Part shown: piece by piece, positions 8,558 through 18,449 of the stretch
Layout of the letters: each line of letters begins with the position of its first letter
How positions within the stretch are numbered: the first letter of the stretch is position 1
Assembly (NCBI GenBank): GCA_037384225.1
Contig: JARROD010000004.1
Location: 1-40,373 of the forward strand
Direction: 5' to 3'
Source: JARROD01 sp037384225
Lineage (GTDB): Bacteria > Pseudomonadota > Gammaproteobacteria > Pseudomonadales > Cellvibrionaceae
Length of the DNA: 40,373 bases
Translations under genes and position numbers: made by a program
The notes under the pieces: model-generated
Databases searched by the model: none
What the model was told of the DNA's origin: nothing
Seen by the model: only the letters and a program-made list of their open reading frames with translations

Positions 8558-9919
8558 ATGACAGCAGTTATCGCTAAAAGCAATATGACGGTTATCGTCG
8601 GCCTGGGTTTGACGGGGCTGTCGGTTGCTCGCTACCTGGCTGCTCAGGGACGCCAGTTTATGGTCGTGGACACGCGCGCGGAACCACCCAACCTGCAGCG
8701 TTTCCGCACAGAGTTTCCCGGCGTGGCCTGTGAATTGGGTGGGTTGAATCGGGAAACGCTGTGCGCTGCCGCGGAGATTATTTTGAGTCCGGGAATGGCG
8801 CTGACAGAAGTGGAGATTGCCGCCGCCTGCGCCGCGAGGGTTCCTGTAATCGGTGATATTGAACTCTTTAGCCGCACTGTTCAGGCGCCGGTGATCGCCA
8901 TCACCGGGTCCAATGCGAAAAGCACAGTGACAACCCTGGTCGGAGAAATGGCCAGACTGGCCGGCAAAAAAGTGGCCGTGGGGGGGAACCTGGGAACGCC
9001 AGCACTGGATCTGCTGTCTGATGACATCGATTTGTATGTGGTGGAACTGTCGAGCTTTCAACTGGAAACGACACACCGACTCAACGCCAGGGTAGCGACG
9101 ATATTAAATGTCACCGAGGATCATCTCGACCGCTATGACTCCATGACTCGATACCATGCTGCCAAACAACGCATTTATTTTGGTGCCCAGCAGGTAGTGG
9201 TTAACCGCGACGATATTCTTACTCATCCACCGCTGGCTAAGGGTACTGAGGTGTTCAGCTTTGGTTGCGGGGAACCGGATAAAAACGGCTTTGGGCTGCG
9301 TCTGGAAAACAGGGGGCAGGGCGAGCAAGAGTTTATCGCTTTTGAATTCGAACCCCTGATGCCGGTTCAAGAAGTGGCTATGCGTGGGCGACACAATCTG
9401 ATCAACGCATTGTCGGCCCTGGCACTAGGACATGCGGCTGGCCTGCCCATGGACGCTATGCTGGAGGCGCTGCGAAAGTTTCAAGGGTTACCGCATCGCT
9501 GCCAATGGGTTGCCGAAAAAGGTGGGGTGGAGTTTTTTAACGACTCCAAGGCGACCAACGTGGGCGCCACACTTGCGGCGATAAGAGGGCTGGCCCGCTC
9601 GCCTGCAAAATTGGTCTTGATTGCGGGAGGAGAAAGTAAAGGCGCCGATTTTAACAGCTTGAGTGGCGATTTGAGAAAAAACGTCCGCACCGTGGTGGTG
9701 ATCGGCAGTGACTGGGGAAAAATTGCCGCGGTAGCGGATAAAGTGACTCAGGTCGTGCATGCCACAGATATGAAAGAGGCGGTTGCTAGCGCTTTTGCCG
9801 CCGCTAAGCCTGGTGATGCTGTCTTGCTGTCGCCCGCCTGCGCCAGTTTTGACATGTTTAAAAATTATGAGGACCGCGGTCAGAAATTTATTGAAACCGT
9901 GGAAGGGTTGCGAAAATGA
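8558..9919 (+). CDS. murD: UDP-N-acetylmuramoyl-L-alanine--D-glutamate ligase MurD
   Basis: Adds D-glutamate to UDP-MurNAc-L-Ala. The 453 residues show an N-terminal nucleotide-binding fold (VGLGLTGLSVARYLA), P-loop GSNAKST at residues 117-123 (the Ala variant is also familiar in pseudomonads), and FNDSKATNVGAT of the C-terminal half. The stop overlaps the ftsW start by 4 bp (ATGA). Confidence 0.97.
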   Translation: MTAVIAKSNMTVIVGLGLTGLSVARYLAAQGRQFMVVDTRAEPPNLQRFRTEFPGVACELGGLNRETLCAAAEIILSPGMALTEVEIAAACAARVPVIGDIELFSRTVQAPVIAITGSNAKSTVTTLVGEMARLAGKKVAVGGNLGTPALDLLSDDIDLYVVELSSFQLETTHRLNARVATILNVTEDHLDRYDSMTRYHAAKQRIYFGAQQVVVNRDDILTHPPLAKGTEVFSFGCGEPDKNGFGLRLENRGQGEQEFIAFEFEPLMPVQEVAMRGRHNLINALSALALGHAAGLPMDAMLEALRKFQGLPHRCQWVAEKGGVEFFNDSKATNVGATLAAIRGLARSPAKLVLIAGGESKGADFNSLSGDLRKNVRTVVVIGSDWGKIAAVADKVTQVVHATDMKEAVASAFAAAKPGDAVLLSPACASFDMFKNYEDRGQKFIETVEGLRK

Positions 9920-11205
9920 ACGCTGTAACCTTGGCCCCGCTCAGTGTTTCCGTGTTGAACCGCGAACACCGGTTTGACTGGAGCTTTGTGATCGCGACAC
10001 TGGCATTGGTGTCCGTTGGGCTGGTGATGGTGGCATCCGCTTCGGTTGGTTTTGCGGCCAGCGTGTACGGTGACCCTTGGTTCTTTATCAAGCGTCATGT
10101 CATTTACTTATTACTGGGTGGTGCCAGTGCGATATTGGTGGCCTCCCTGCCTGTCAACCTATGGCGGCAATACGGCTGGATGGCACTGTTGTTGGCGTTG
10201 ACTCTGCTGATGTTGGTTTTAATACCAGGTATAGGGAGGAAGGTAAATGGCAGTCAGCGTTGGTTGCTGCTGGGACCACTGACTCTGCAGGCTTCGGAAG
10301 TGGTTAAGTTTTGCTGTGTGGTTTTCTTTGCAAGTTATCTCGCTCGTCGTCAGTATGAGTTGCAGTCCAGTTGGAAAGGGATTGTAAAACCGCTATTAGT
10401 GTTGGGACTGATTGTTTTTCTATTGCTGTTGGAGCCCGACTTCGGTAGCTCGGTGGTGTTGAGCGCGACCGTTGTGTCGATGTTGTTTTTAGCGGGGGTA
10501 AAACTCTGGCAGTTTGCTGTGCTGGTGCTGATAGGTGTCTCCGGGCTGGTATCGCTGGCACTGCTATCTCCGTACCGATTGCAGCGATTGATCACCTTTC
10601 TGGATCCTTGGGCTGATCAATTTAACAGTGGCTATCAGTTAACGCAGTCGTTAATCGCTTTTGGGCGCGGGGAATGGTTTGGTGTGGGATTGGGCAATAG
10701 TGTCCAGAAACTCTTTTACTTACCTGAAGCACATACCGATTTTATTTTCGCCATTGTAGCCGAGGAACTGGGGTTGTTTGGAGGTGCAGTGGTGATCGGG
10801 TTGTTTACTTTTTTAGTGGCTAAAACATTTGGAATCGCGCGGCTGGCGATTCAACGCGAGGATTATTTCAGCAGTTTCGCGGCTTTTGGTATAGGTATTT
10901 TATTGGCGGGGCAGGCCTTTATTAACATCGGTGTGGCTTCCGGATTGTTGCCGACCAAGGGACTGACATTGCCTTTTATCAGTTACGGCGGCAGCAGCCT
11001 GATTGTCAGTTGTGCTTTAATGGCTTTTTTATTTCGATTGGACTGGGAATTGCGCACGTTGCCCGTGGTGAAACCGGCACGGACGCCGACTGCAGCGAAA
11101 AGTGCAAGGCGTAAAAGCCATAGCGCAAAAAACAGTCATACTGGCAATAGCGGTGAAAGCGTGAAAACGGGCAGACAAGTGACGCGGGGTAGACGGCGTG
11201 ACTGA
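9916..11205 (+). CDS. ftsW: Septal peptidoglycan glycosyltransferase FtsW
   Basis: SEDS-family polymerase that makes septal glycan strands from lipid II together with FtsI. The 429 residues contain about ten membrane helices. SEDS motifs seen are NGSQRWLLLGPLTLQASE, LLEPDFGSS, FGRGEWFGVGLG, TDFIFAIVAEELG and PFISYGGSS. The basic C-terminal tail after about residue 375 is probably cytoplasmic. It overlaps murD by 4 bp and murG by 8 bp. Confidence 0.97.
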   Translation: MNAVTLAPLSVSVLNREHRFDWSFVIATLALVSVGLVMVASASVGFAASVYGDPWFFIKRHVIYLLLGGASAILVASLPVNLWRQYGWMALLLALTLLMLVLIPGIGRKVNGSQRWLLLGPLTLQASEVVKFCCVVFFASYLARRQYELQSSWKGIVKPLLVLGLIVFLLLLEPDFGSSVVLSATVVSMLFLAGVKLWQFAVLVLIGVSGLVSLALLSPYRLQRLITFLDPWADQFNSGYQLTQSLIAFGRGEWFGVGLGNSVQKLFYLPEAHTDFIFAIVAEELGLFGGAVVIGLFTFLVAKTFGIARLAIQREDYFSSFAAFGIGILLAGQAFINIGVASGLLPTKGLTLPFISYGGSSLIVSCALMAFLFRLDWELRTLPVVKPARTPTAAKSARRKSHSAKNSHTGNSGESVKTGRQVTRGRRRD

Positions 11206-12277
11206 TCGAGTCTGTAAGGTGTTGATAATGGCTGGTGGTACAGGCGGACATGTTTTCCCCGCGCTCGCCGTTGCTGCTGAATTACAGCAGCGTGGGCATG
11301 ACGTGGAGTGGCTGGGAACGAGACGCGGTATCGAAGCGACTCTGGTTCCCGAGGCCGGTATACCGCTGCACATTATCGCGATCGAAGGTTTGCGCGGTAA
11401 AAGTAAAGTTACTCTATTAAAAGCGCCCTGGTTATTGTTGCAAGCCGTGCTACAGGCGTTGGCGGTATTGCGCAGGGTCAGACCGGATGTGGTGCTGGGG
11501 CTGGGAGGGTTTGCATCTGGGCCGGGCGGTGTGGCGGCGAAATTGTTGGGTAAACCCTTGGTGATTCACGAACAAAATGCAGTGGCGGGTACTACCAACC
11601 GGATTCTGGCAAAAATAGCCAAGCGTATAGTGGTGGCGTTTCCGCAAAGCCTGCCCGGATCCACGTTGGTGGGCAACCCTGTACGGCGGGAAATTTCGGC
11701 GCTGCCACCGCCCCGTGAGCGTTACAGTCGGCGCGAGGGGAAAATACATCTGCTGGTGCTGGGGGGGAGCCTGGGGGCACAGGCTATTAACCGAATGCTA
11801 CCCGAAGCGCTGACAGCGATGGATGCAGATACCCGCCCGGAGATCTGGCACCAGACGGGGCCGGCACATTTTGATCAAACCCGGGAGCTGTACAGTAGGC
11901 ACACATTGGATGCGAAGGTGGAGCCATTTATCAAAGACATGGCCTCAGCCCTGGGATGGGCGGATTTGGTGGTGGCGAGGTCCGGGGCGTTAACAGTCTC
12001 AGAATTAACCGCGGCGGGTGTGGCAGCTGTGCTGGTGCCGTTTCCCTATGCTATCGATGATCACCAGACGCAAAACGCCCAGTGGTTGGTACGTCACGAA
12101 GCCGCTGTCTTAAAAGCGCAGAGTGAATTGACTCCTGCGTCGGTTAAACAGTTGTTACAGGCGTTAATGAGAGACCGCAGCCGGTTGTGCGATATGGCCT
12201 GTCGGGCGCGAACACTGGCGCTTCCCGAAGCGGCCAATCAGGTGGCGAATATTTGTCAGGAGGTAGTCTGTGGCTAG
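11198..12277 (+). CDS. murG: UDP-GlcNAc--MurNAc-(pentapeptide)-PP-undecaprenol GlcNAc transferase MurG
   Basis: Peripheral membrane GT-B glycosyltransferase that converts lipid I to lipid II. The 359 residues show the N-terminal glycine loop AGGTGGHVFP, HEQNAVAGTTNR, the second glycine motif GGSLGAQAIN, and the UDP-GlcNAc site around VVARSGALTVSEL and PYAIDDHQ. It starts with GTG, preceded by GGGGTAG, and overlaps ftsW by 8 bp and murC by 8 bp. Confidence 0.97.
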   Translation: MTDRVCKVLIMAGGTGGHVFPALAVAAELQQRGHDVEWLGTRRGIEATLVPEAGIPLHIIAIEGLRGKSKVTLLKAPWLLLQAVLQALAVLRRVRPDVVLGLGGFASGPGGVAAKLLGKPLVIHEQNAVAGTTNRILAKIAKRIVVAFPQSLPGSTLVGNPVRREISALPPPRERYSRREGKIHLLVLGGSLGAQAINRMLPEALTAMDADTRPEIWHQTGPAHFDQTRELYSRHTLDAKVEPFIKDMASALGWADLVVARSGALTVSELTAAGVAAVLVPFPYAIDDHQTQNAQWLVRHEAAVLKAQSELTPASVKQLLQALMRDRSRLCDMACRARTLALPEAANQVANICQEVVCG

Positions 12278-13736
12278 TTCAGTCGTCAAGCCTGCGGATA
12301 ATAAAGTACAGCAATATTATATTCCGGAAATGCGCCGTATTCGCCGCATTCACTTTATCGGTATCGGTGGTGCCGGCATGAGTGGCATTGCCGAAGTGCT
12401 ATTGAACCTGGGGTATGACGTTTCCGGGTCTGATTTGCGGGAAACATCCACCACTCGGAAATTGAGCCGCAAGGGGGCCCAAATATTTCTCGGCCACAAC
12501 AGCGACCATACGGAAGGTGCACATGTCGTTGTCAATTCGAGTGCCGTGAACGAGGCCAATCCGGAGATGAAAGGGGCCCGCGAACGGCGTATTCCGGTTG
12601 TGCGGCGGGCGGAAATGCTCGGTGAACTAATGCGTTACCGCCATGGTATCGCCGTGTCCGGCACCCATGGCAAAACCACAACCACCAGTTTTATAGCATC
12701 GGTGCTGGCCGCCGCTGAGCGGGATCCTACATTTGTGATCGGCGGTTTGCTCAACAGCGCTGGCAGTCATGCACAACTCGGCGCCAGCCGCTACCTGGTG
12801 GCAGAGGCTGACGAAAGCGACGCTTCCTTTTTACATTTGCAACCGATGGTTGCCGTGGTCACCAACATCGACGCCGACCATATGGATACCTACGAGGGAG
12901 ACTTTTCCCGGTTGAAAAGGACTTTTGTAGAGTTTCTCCACAATTTACCATTTTACGGTCTGGCGGTGGTCTGTGGGGACGACCCGGTGGTGCGGGAAAT
13001 CATTCCCGACGTATCGCGGCCGACACTCACTTACGGTTTTAGTGAACACTGCGATTTTCGTGCGCTGGACGTCGTTCAGAGCGGAATGCAAAGTCGTTTT
13101 AAAGTTGCTCGCCCGGGTGCTGCCGATCTCCTGGCTGTCACCTTGAATATGCCCGGGTTGCACAATGTGTTAAACGCAACCGCAACTATAGCGGTCGCTA
13201 CGGACGAAGGTATCGATGACTTGGCGATTCAAAAGGGACTGGCAAACTACGAAGGGGTCGGTCGCCGGTTTCAGGTTTACGGCGAGTTCCCGGTGTCAAC
13301 GAGCTGTGAAGTTAACAACCGCACTGCCATGCTGGTGGACGATTATGGCCACCATCCACGAGAGGTGGAGGCTACTATTAAAGCTATCAGAGTCGGTTGG
13401 CCTGACAGGCGCTTGTTGATGATCTATCAGCTCCACAGGTACACCCGCACGAGGGATTTGTTTGAAGTTTTTGTCGAGGTGCTGTCGAGTGTCGATATGT
13501 TGATTTTACTGGAGGTGTACAGCGCCGGTGAAGACCCCATCCCCAATGCCGATGGTCGCACACTGTGCCGCAGCATTCGCAACCGCGGGCAGATCGACCC
13601 GATTTTTGTCGAAGGTGTGGACGGTGTGCCAGAAGTTGTCAGGGATATTGTCGAGCCGGGGGATATCGTTATTACCCAGGGTGCAGGCAACATAGGTCAA
13701 TTAGCAATTGAACTGGCAAAACGGAAGTTAAAGTAA
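12270..13736 (+). CDS. murC: UDP-N-acetylmuramate--L-alanine ligase MurC
   Basis: First amino-acid-adding Mur ligase; attaches L-Ala to UDP-MurNAc. The 488 residues start with GTG after a strong AGGAGG (12259-12264). Motifs are HFIGIGGAGMSGIAE, P-loop GTHGKTT (residues 131-137), EADESDASFL and TNIDADHMDTY. Two conserved motifs differ from the usual form: residues 387-390 read Q-L-H-R (normally QPHR) and residues 357-365 read DDYGHHPRE (normally HHPTE). The 8-bp overlap with murG suggests coupling. Confidence 0.97.
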   Translation: MASSVVKPADNKVQQYYIPEMRRIRRIHFIGIGGAGMSGIAEVLLNLGYDVSGSDLRETSTTRKLSRKGAQIFLGHNSDHTEGAHVVVNSSAVNEANPEMKGARERRIPVVRRAEMLGELMRYRHGIAVSGTHGKTTTTSFIASVLAAAERDPTFVIGGLLNSAGSHAQLGASRYLVAEADESDASFLHLQPMVAVVTNIDADHMDTYEGDFSRLKRTFVEFLHNLPFYGLAVVCGDDPVVREIIPDVSRPTLTYGFSEHCDFRALDVVQSGMQSRFKVARPGAADLLAVTLNMPGLHNVLNATATIAVATDEGIDDLAIQKGLANYEGVGRRFQVYGEFPVSTSCEVNNRTAMLVDDYGHHPREVEATIKAIRVGWPDRRLLMIYQLHRYTRTRDLFEVFVEVLSSVDMLILLEVYSAGEDPIPNADGRTLCRSIRNRGQIDPIFVEGVDGVPEVVRDIVEPGDIVITQGAGNIGQLAIELAKRKLK

Positions 13737-13820
13737 ATGGGGAATAGTGAAATAGTCTGGGCTGATTCACTGCAGTAAAAGCAAACGGTAACAGTCAACA
13801 GTAAAACGGTAATAAGGTTA

Positions 13821-14792
13821 ATGGCGCAAAGCAAAACTAATGCTGTAACGGTTCCGGTTACAGATACGATAAAGCAGCGACTCGGGCGTGTCGGGGTGCT
13901 GTATGGCGGACTTTCCTCCGAGCGGGAAGTGTCTTTGCAAAGCGGCGAAGCCGTTTTCAAGGCGTTGCAAAAATCGGGAGTTGACACTGTCGCCATTGAT
14001 CTGCGTGAAAATGCTATTGAACAGGTTCAGCGGGCATTGCTGGATCGAGTATTTATCGTATTGCATGGGCCCGGTGGTGAAGATGGCCGCGTGCAGGCGA
14101 TGCTGGAATTTATGGGGTTACCCTATACTGGCAGCGGTGTGCAGGCTTCCTCGCTGGCGATGGACAAATTGTTAAGTAAACAGTTGTGGCGGGGGATCAA
14201 TTTGCCAACGCCAGATTTTGCGGTGCTGCAGGCCGATACCGACTGGTTGCAAATTCTCGCGCAACTGGGAGGAGAAGTGATGGTGAAACCGGTGCATGAG
14301 GGCTCCAGTATCGGCATGACCAAAGCCGATTCTCCCGAGAGCCTACAGAGGGCCTATGAGGATGCGGTCGCTTACGACACAAATGTGTTGGCCGAGCGGG
14401 TTATAAAAGGCGCTGAATACACCGTCAGTGTCCTCGGTGAACGGGCGCTACCGGCGATAAAGCTGGAGACCAATAATCGGTTTTACGATTATGAGGCTAA
14501 ATACCTATCCGAAAACACCCGCTACATATGCCCCTGTGGTCTGTCGCCGGACAAGCATGACCAGTTGCAGAAACTGGCGCTCAAAGCTTTTAAAAGCCTC
14601 GGTTGTAGCGGTTGGGGCAGAGTTGATGTGATGGCCGATAGCGAGGACAATTTTTATCTCTTGGAAGTCAATACTGTACCTGGCATGACCAGTCACAGCT
14701 TGGTGCCGATAGCGGCGAAGGCCGTTGGCATGTCGTTTGAAGAACTGGTGGTGAACATTCTGATGTCGACCTTAAGAGATAGTAGTGGATAG
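13821..14792 (+). CDS. ddl: D-alanine--D-alanine ligase
   Basis: ATP-grasp enzyme that makes D-Ala-D-Ala for MurF. The 323 residues (DdlB class) carry VLYGGLSSEREVSL, LHGPGGEDGRVQ, GSGVQASSLAMDK, KPVHEGSSIGM and the C-terminal metal site EVNTVPGMTSHSL. About 20 extra N-terminal residues precede the usual start, so a later start is possible but no better ATG was seen. ftsQ starts 6 bp downstream. Confidence 0.95.
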   Translation: MAQSKTNAVTVPVTDTIKQRLGRVGVLYGGLSSEREVSLQSGEAVFKALQKSGVDTVAIDLRENAIEQVQRALLDRVFIVLHGPGGEDGRVQAMLEFMGLPYTGSGVQASSLAMDKLLSKQLWRGINLPTPDFAVLQADTDWLQILAQLGGEVMVKPVHEGSSIGMTKADSPESLQRAYEDAVAYDTNVLAERVIKGAEYTVSVLGERALPAIKLETNNRFYDYEAKYLSENTRYICPCGLSPDKHDQLQKLALKAFKSLGCSGWGRVDVMADSEDNFYLLEVNTVPGMTSHSLVPIAAKAVGMSFEELVVNILMSTLRDSSG

Positions 14793-14798
14793 AGAGTA

Positions 14799-15641
14799 AT
14801 GAAACGCACCCATGTCAACAATACCGGGGTCAACAATAAAGTCAGCGCCGGCCCACGTGGCGCCAGCCCTACGGGCGGTAGCGCAATGCCTGCGTCGAGC
14901 GGTCTGTTGCGGCGCATACTCGGTTTGCTGGTGCTGGTGAGCATGGTTATCGGTACGATTTACATCGCCGTGCGTTCATTTAAATTTGATGTGGTTATAG
15001 ATCGACCGGTGGCAAGTGTGTCTGTTGAAGGTGATTTTCGCTTTGTGTCGCGGGAGCGGATTACCGAATTGGTCACGCCGCTGGTCAATAAAAAGTTTTT
15101 ACAATTGGATTTGAAAGCGATTAAAAACAGTATTGAGCGCGAAGCGTATGTAGATTACGCGGTATTGAGTCGCAAGTGGCCGGATCGACTTTCAGTGCGG
15201 ATAGCTGAGCATCAGCCGATTGCCCGTTGGGGCGAGCGGGGTTTTCTAAATCAGCGTGGTGATTTTGTTGAAACCGAACAGCTTGAATTTGTTCAGCAGT
15301 TACCTCTACTGGCTGGCAAACGTGAGCAGGCGGCGAAGATCATGTTGCAGTACCAGAGAATATCCCGTTTGCTGCGACCCTATGATCTGGATGTAAAGGA
15401 ACTGAGAAGTGACGATAAATTTGCGTGGCAACTGCTGCTTTCGAACGATTTAAAAATTGTGGTTGGGCGAGATCAGGTGCTGGAAAAAATACAGCGTTTT
15501 TTGACGGTCTATGAACAACAGTTAAGAGGTCGGTTGGACGACATAGCCCGGGTCGATGTTCGGTATGAGAACGGTGTTGCAGTGCGTTGGCATAAAACAG
15601 CCGCGGTGGTGGGAACTCTGGCAAGTCGAACAGAACATTGA
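14799..15641 (+). CDS. ftsQ: Cell division protein FtsQ
   Basis: Bitopic divisome scaffold that recruits FtsL-FtsB. The 280 residues comprise a cytoplasmic N-terminus (about 1-35), one membrane helix (about 37-60), a POTRA domain starting about residue 70 (VASVSVEGDFRFVSRERITELV) and the FtsQ C-terminal domain with RKWPDRLSVRIAEHQPIARWG. The ATG follows GATAGAGAG. Gene order ddl-ftsQ-ftsA confirms the identity. Confidence 0.95.
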   Translation: MKRTHVNNTGVNNKVSAGPRGASPTGGSAMPASSGLLRRILGLLVLVSMVIGTIYIAVRSFKFDVVIDRPVASVSVEGDFRFVSRERITELVTPLVNKKFLQLDLKAIKNSIEREAYVDYAVLSRKWPDRLSVRIAEHQPIARWGERGFLNQRGDFVETEQLEFVQQLPLLAGKREQAAKIMLQYQRISRLLRPYDLDVKELRSDDKFAWQLLLSNDLKIVVGRDQVLEKIQRFLTVYEQQLRGRLDDIARVDVRYENGVAVRWHKTAAVVGTLASRTEH

Positions 15642-15746
15642 TGATGAGAGCGTCCAAGAAGATTGGTACTCGCCGGTGAAGTTTGTGGTTGAGGGAAGAA
15701 AGAGTTGGCGACAGGGGTTGCAAAAACAATTTATAGGGGTTAGTAA

Positions 15747-16982
15747 ATGGCACATTCAAGCGGTAACAGAATGATTGTTGGCTTGGATATCGGCACATCC
15801 AAAGTGGTGGCCATAGTCGGTGAGATTACGGCTAATGGCGACTTGGAAATTGTTGGTATCGGTTCGCACCGCTCCAACGGTTTGAAAAAAGGTGTTGTCG
15901 TCAACATCGAGTCGACTGTGCAATCGATCCAGCGAGCCGTTGAAGAAGCCGAGCTGATGGCCGGATGCCAAATACACTCCGTTTACGCGGGTATTGCCGG
16001 CAGCCATATACGTAGCCTTAATTCACATGGCATAGTGGCGATTAAGGATCGTGAAGTGTTTGCACAGGATCTGGACCGGGTTATCGACGCGGCTCAGGCG
16101 GTTGCGATTCCCGCCGACCAGAAAATATTACACATCATTCCTCAGGAATATCTTATCGATGAGCAGGAGGGTGTGAAAGAACCGCTGGGCATGTCCGGCG
16201 TGCGGCTGGAAGCAAAGGTGCACTTGGTGACCTGTGCGGTTAATGCCGCACAAAATATTGAAAAATGTATCCGCCGTTGTGGGCTGGAAGTGGAAGATGT
16301 CATTCTGGAGCAACTGGCCTCCAGTTATGCGGTCTTAACTGAAGATGAAAAAGAACTTGGCGTATGTATGGTCGACATCGGTGGTGGCACAACTGATATT
16401 GCGATTTTTACTGATGGTGCGATTCGTCACACAGGTGTTATCCCTATCGCCGGTGATCAGGTAACTAACGATATCGCCATGGCGTTGCGCACACCGACTC
16501 CACACGCAGAGGAAATTAAAATCCGTTATGCTTGCGCACTGGCGAAGCTGGCCGGTGCGGATGAAACCATCAAGGTTCCCAGTGTCGGCGACCGTCAGCC
16601 GCGGGATCTTTCGCGCCAGGCGCTGGCGGAGGTTGTCGAGCCCAGATATGACGAACTATTTACCCTGGTGCAGGCCGAACTGCGCCGCAGTGGATTTGAA
16701 GATTTGATTGCCGCGGGCATTGTATTGACCGGCGGTACTTCGAAGATGGAGGGTGTCATAGATTTGGCGGAAGAGATTTTCCATATGCCGGTTCGTCTGG
16801 GAGTGCCACAAAATGTCAGTGGCCTGGCGGACATTGTCAATAATCCGATTTACTCGACAGGGGTCGGATTATTGCAATACGGAGTAATTCAGCAGCAGGA
16901 TGGTCGTGTCAATCACAATAGTAAAGATACAACTAACTCTTGGTGGGATAAGGTTAAAGCTTGGTTTCAGGGAAACTTCTGA
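15747..16982 (+). CDS. ftsA: Cell division protein FtsA
   Basis: Actin-fold protein tethering FtsZ to the membrane. The 411 residues carry the phosphate-binding loops VGLDIGTSKVVAIVGE (near 11-26) and VDIGGGTTDIAIF, the SHS2 domain between them, and a C-terminal amphipathic tail WWDKVKAWFQGNF that fits the membrane-targeting helix. A 105-bp gap follows ftsQ; the ATG is preceded by ATAGGGG. Confidence 0.97.
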   Translation: MAHSSGNRMIVGLDIGTSKVVAIVGEITANGDLEIVGIGSHRSNGLKKGVVVNIESTVQSIQRAVEEAELMAGCQIHSVYAGIAGSHIRSLNSHGIVAIKDREVFAQDLDRVIDAAQAVAIPADQKILHIIPQEYLIDEQEGVKEPLGMSGVRLEAKVHLVTCAVNAAQNIEKCIRRCGLEVEDVILEQLASSYAVLTEDEKELGVCMVDIGGGTTDIAIFTDGAIRHTGVIPIAGDQVTNDIAMALRTPTPHAEEIKIRYACALAKLAGADETIKVPSVGDRQPRDLSRQALAEVVEPRYDELFTLVQAELRRSGFEDLIAAGIVLTGGTSKMEGVIDLAEEIFHMPVRLGVPQNVSGLADIVNNPIYSTGVGLLQYGVIQQQDGRVNHNSKDTTNSWWDKVKAWFQGNF

Positions 16983-17073
16983 CAATACGGGCAATTGTCC
17001 ATTGTTGGAAAGAATTACATCGGTTTTTAAAAGGTTCTAGTTTTAAATCAAAGGGAGATAGAGGGGAATACTT

Positions 17074-18237
17074 ATGTTCGAACTCGTCGATAGTGTACCG
17101 CAAAGTGCAGTCATTAAAGTAATCGGGGTTGGCGGTGGCGGCGGCAACGCCGTTAAGCACATGATCGCCAACGAAGTTGATGGTGTGGATTTTATTTGCG
17201 CAAACACTGATGCTCAGGCGTTAAAGGACATTGACGCTCGCACGGTGTTGAAATTGGGCAATAACATGACCAAAGGGCTGGGCGCGGGAGCCAATCCGGA
17301 AATCGGTCGCCAGGCGGCGATTGAGGATCGCGACCGTATTGCCGAAGTCCTGACCGGCGCCGATATGGTTTTTATCACCGCCGGAATGGGTGGGGGCACT
17401 GGGACTGGAGGTGCTCCTGTGGTGGCAGAGATAGCCAGGGAACTCGGCATACTGACAGTCGCTGTTGTTACCAAGCCTTTTTCATTTGAGGGACGCAAGC
17501 GTATGTCGGTGGCGGATGAAGGTATCAGAGAGTTGCAGGAGCAGGTCGATTCTCTGATCACGATTCCCAACGAAAAGCTGTTGGCCGTTTTAGGCAAAAA
17601 TACCAGTCTCCTGAATGCGTTCAAAGCCGCCAATGATGTATTGCTGGGGGCAGTGCAAGGAATAGCAGACTTGATTATCCGCCCGGGTATGATCAACGTA
17701 GACTTTGCCGATGTGCGCACGGTTATGTCTGAAATGGGAATGGCAATGATGGGAACCGGGTTCGCCACCGGTGAAAATCGGGCTCGGGAAGCCGCTGAAG
17801 CCGCTATTCGCAGTCCGTTGCTGGAAGATATCAACCTGCAGGGAGCGCGCGGGATTCTGGTCAATATTACCGCTGGTATGGATCTATCTCTGGGTGAGTT
17901 TTCAGAGGTGGGGGATACTGTAGAGGAGTTTGCCTCCAACGATGCCACGGTGGTAGTGGGAACTGTTATCGATCCTGAGATGTCGGAAGAGTTGCGTGTT
18001 ACGGTTGTTGCCACTGGATTGGGGAGCGTCATCGCGGACAATAAGGCCGCGTCCACCAAGATGGTTGTGAACAATACCCGTCGCGCCGATGGCCAACTCG
18101 ATTACAATCAGTTGGACAGACCGACCGTAATGCGGGCGAATAAAAGCTCAACCAAACCGTCTCCGACTGGGGCGACTGAAGACAGGGATATGGAGTACTT
18201 GGATATTCCGGCGTTTTTGCGGCGCCAGGCCGATTAG
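17074..18237 (+). CDS. ftsZ: Cell division protein FtsZ
   Basis: Tubulin-like GTPase that forms the Z-ring. The 387 residues show GVGGGGGNAVKHM (about 18-30), the tubulin signature GGGTGTG (106-112) and the T7-loop NVDFADVRTVM. The conserved C-terminal peptide DIPAFLRRQAD binds FtsA and ZipA. The ATG follows AGGGAGATAGAGGGG, a strong ribosome-binding region in the 91-bp ftsA-ftsZ gap, as expected for a highly expressed gene. Confidence 0.98.
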   Translation: MFELVDSVPQSAVIKVIGVGGGGGNAVKHMIANEVDGVDFICANTDAQALKDIDARTVLKLGNNMTKGLGAGANPEIGRQAAIEDRDRIAEVLTGADMVFITAGMGGGTGTGGAPVVAEIARELGILTVAVVTKPFSFEGRKRMSVADEGIRELQEQVDSLITIPNEKLLAVLGKNTSLLNAFKAANDVLLGAVQGIADLIIRPGMINVDFADVRTVMSEMGMAMMGTGFATGENRAREAAEAAIRSPLLEDINLQGARGILVNITAGMDLSLGEFSEVGDTVEEFASNDATVVVGTVIDPEMSEELRVTVVATGLGSVIADNKAASTKMVVNNTRRADGQLDYNQLDRPTVMRANKSSTKPSPTGATEDRDMEYLDIPAFLRRQAD

Positions 18238-18369
18238 TCGGCCTGGCGAGTGTATCTGGAGAGTGTAGTAAAAACGGTACCGCCCCTTCCGAGTAGACAG
18301 CTGCACAGGGTTAGATAGAACTAGCGGGGGCAGTTTAACGGTTGAGAAGTATTTGTTTAGGCGGTGGTA

Positions 18370-18399
18370 TTGGTTTCTGATAAAGAACTCTGGTACTAT
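18370..18399 (+). promoter_or_regulatory. Candidate promoter of lpxC
   Basis: TTGGTT (18370-18375) and TACTAT (18394-18399) are 18 nt apart, and TG at 18391-18392 makes an extended -10. Initiation near 18406 would leave a leader of about 44 nt before lpxC. It sits in the 212-bp ftsZ-lpxC gap, where many relatives have an lpxC promoter. Confidence 0.5.
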
Positions 18400-18449
18400 T
18401 CGCGGATTTATGCCCGCTGCTCTGGGCTCACTGTCTAAGGCTCTGTGTA

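Noticed and set aside
8903..8925. MurD P-loop with Ala (GSNAKST) instead of Gly
   Set aside because: I recall the same variant in pseudomonad MurD, so it is not unusual here.
17214..18074. 286-codon open frame antisense to ftsZ
   Set aside because: It is a shadow of the strongly biased ftsZ coding frame, low-complexity Ser/Ala/Pro/Ile-rich, with no own ribosome-binding site.
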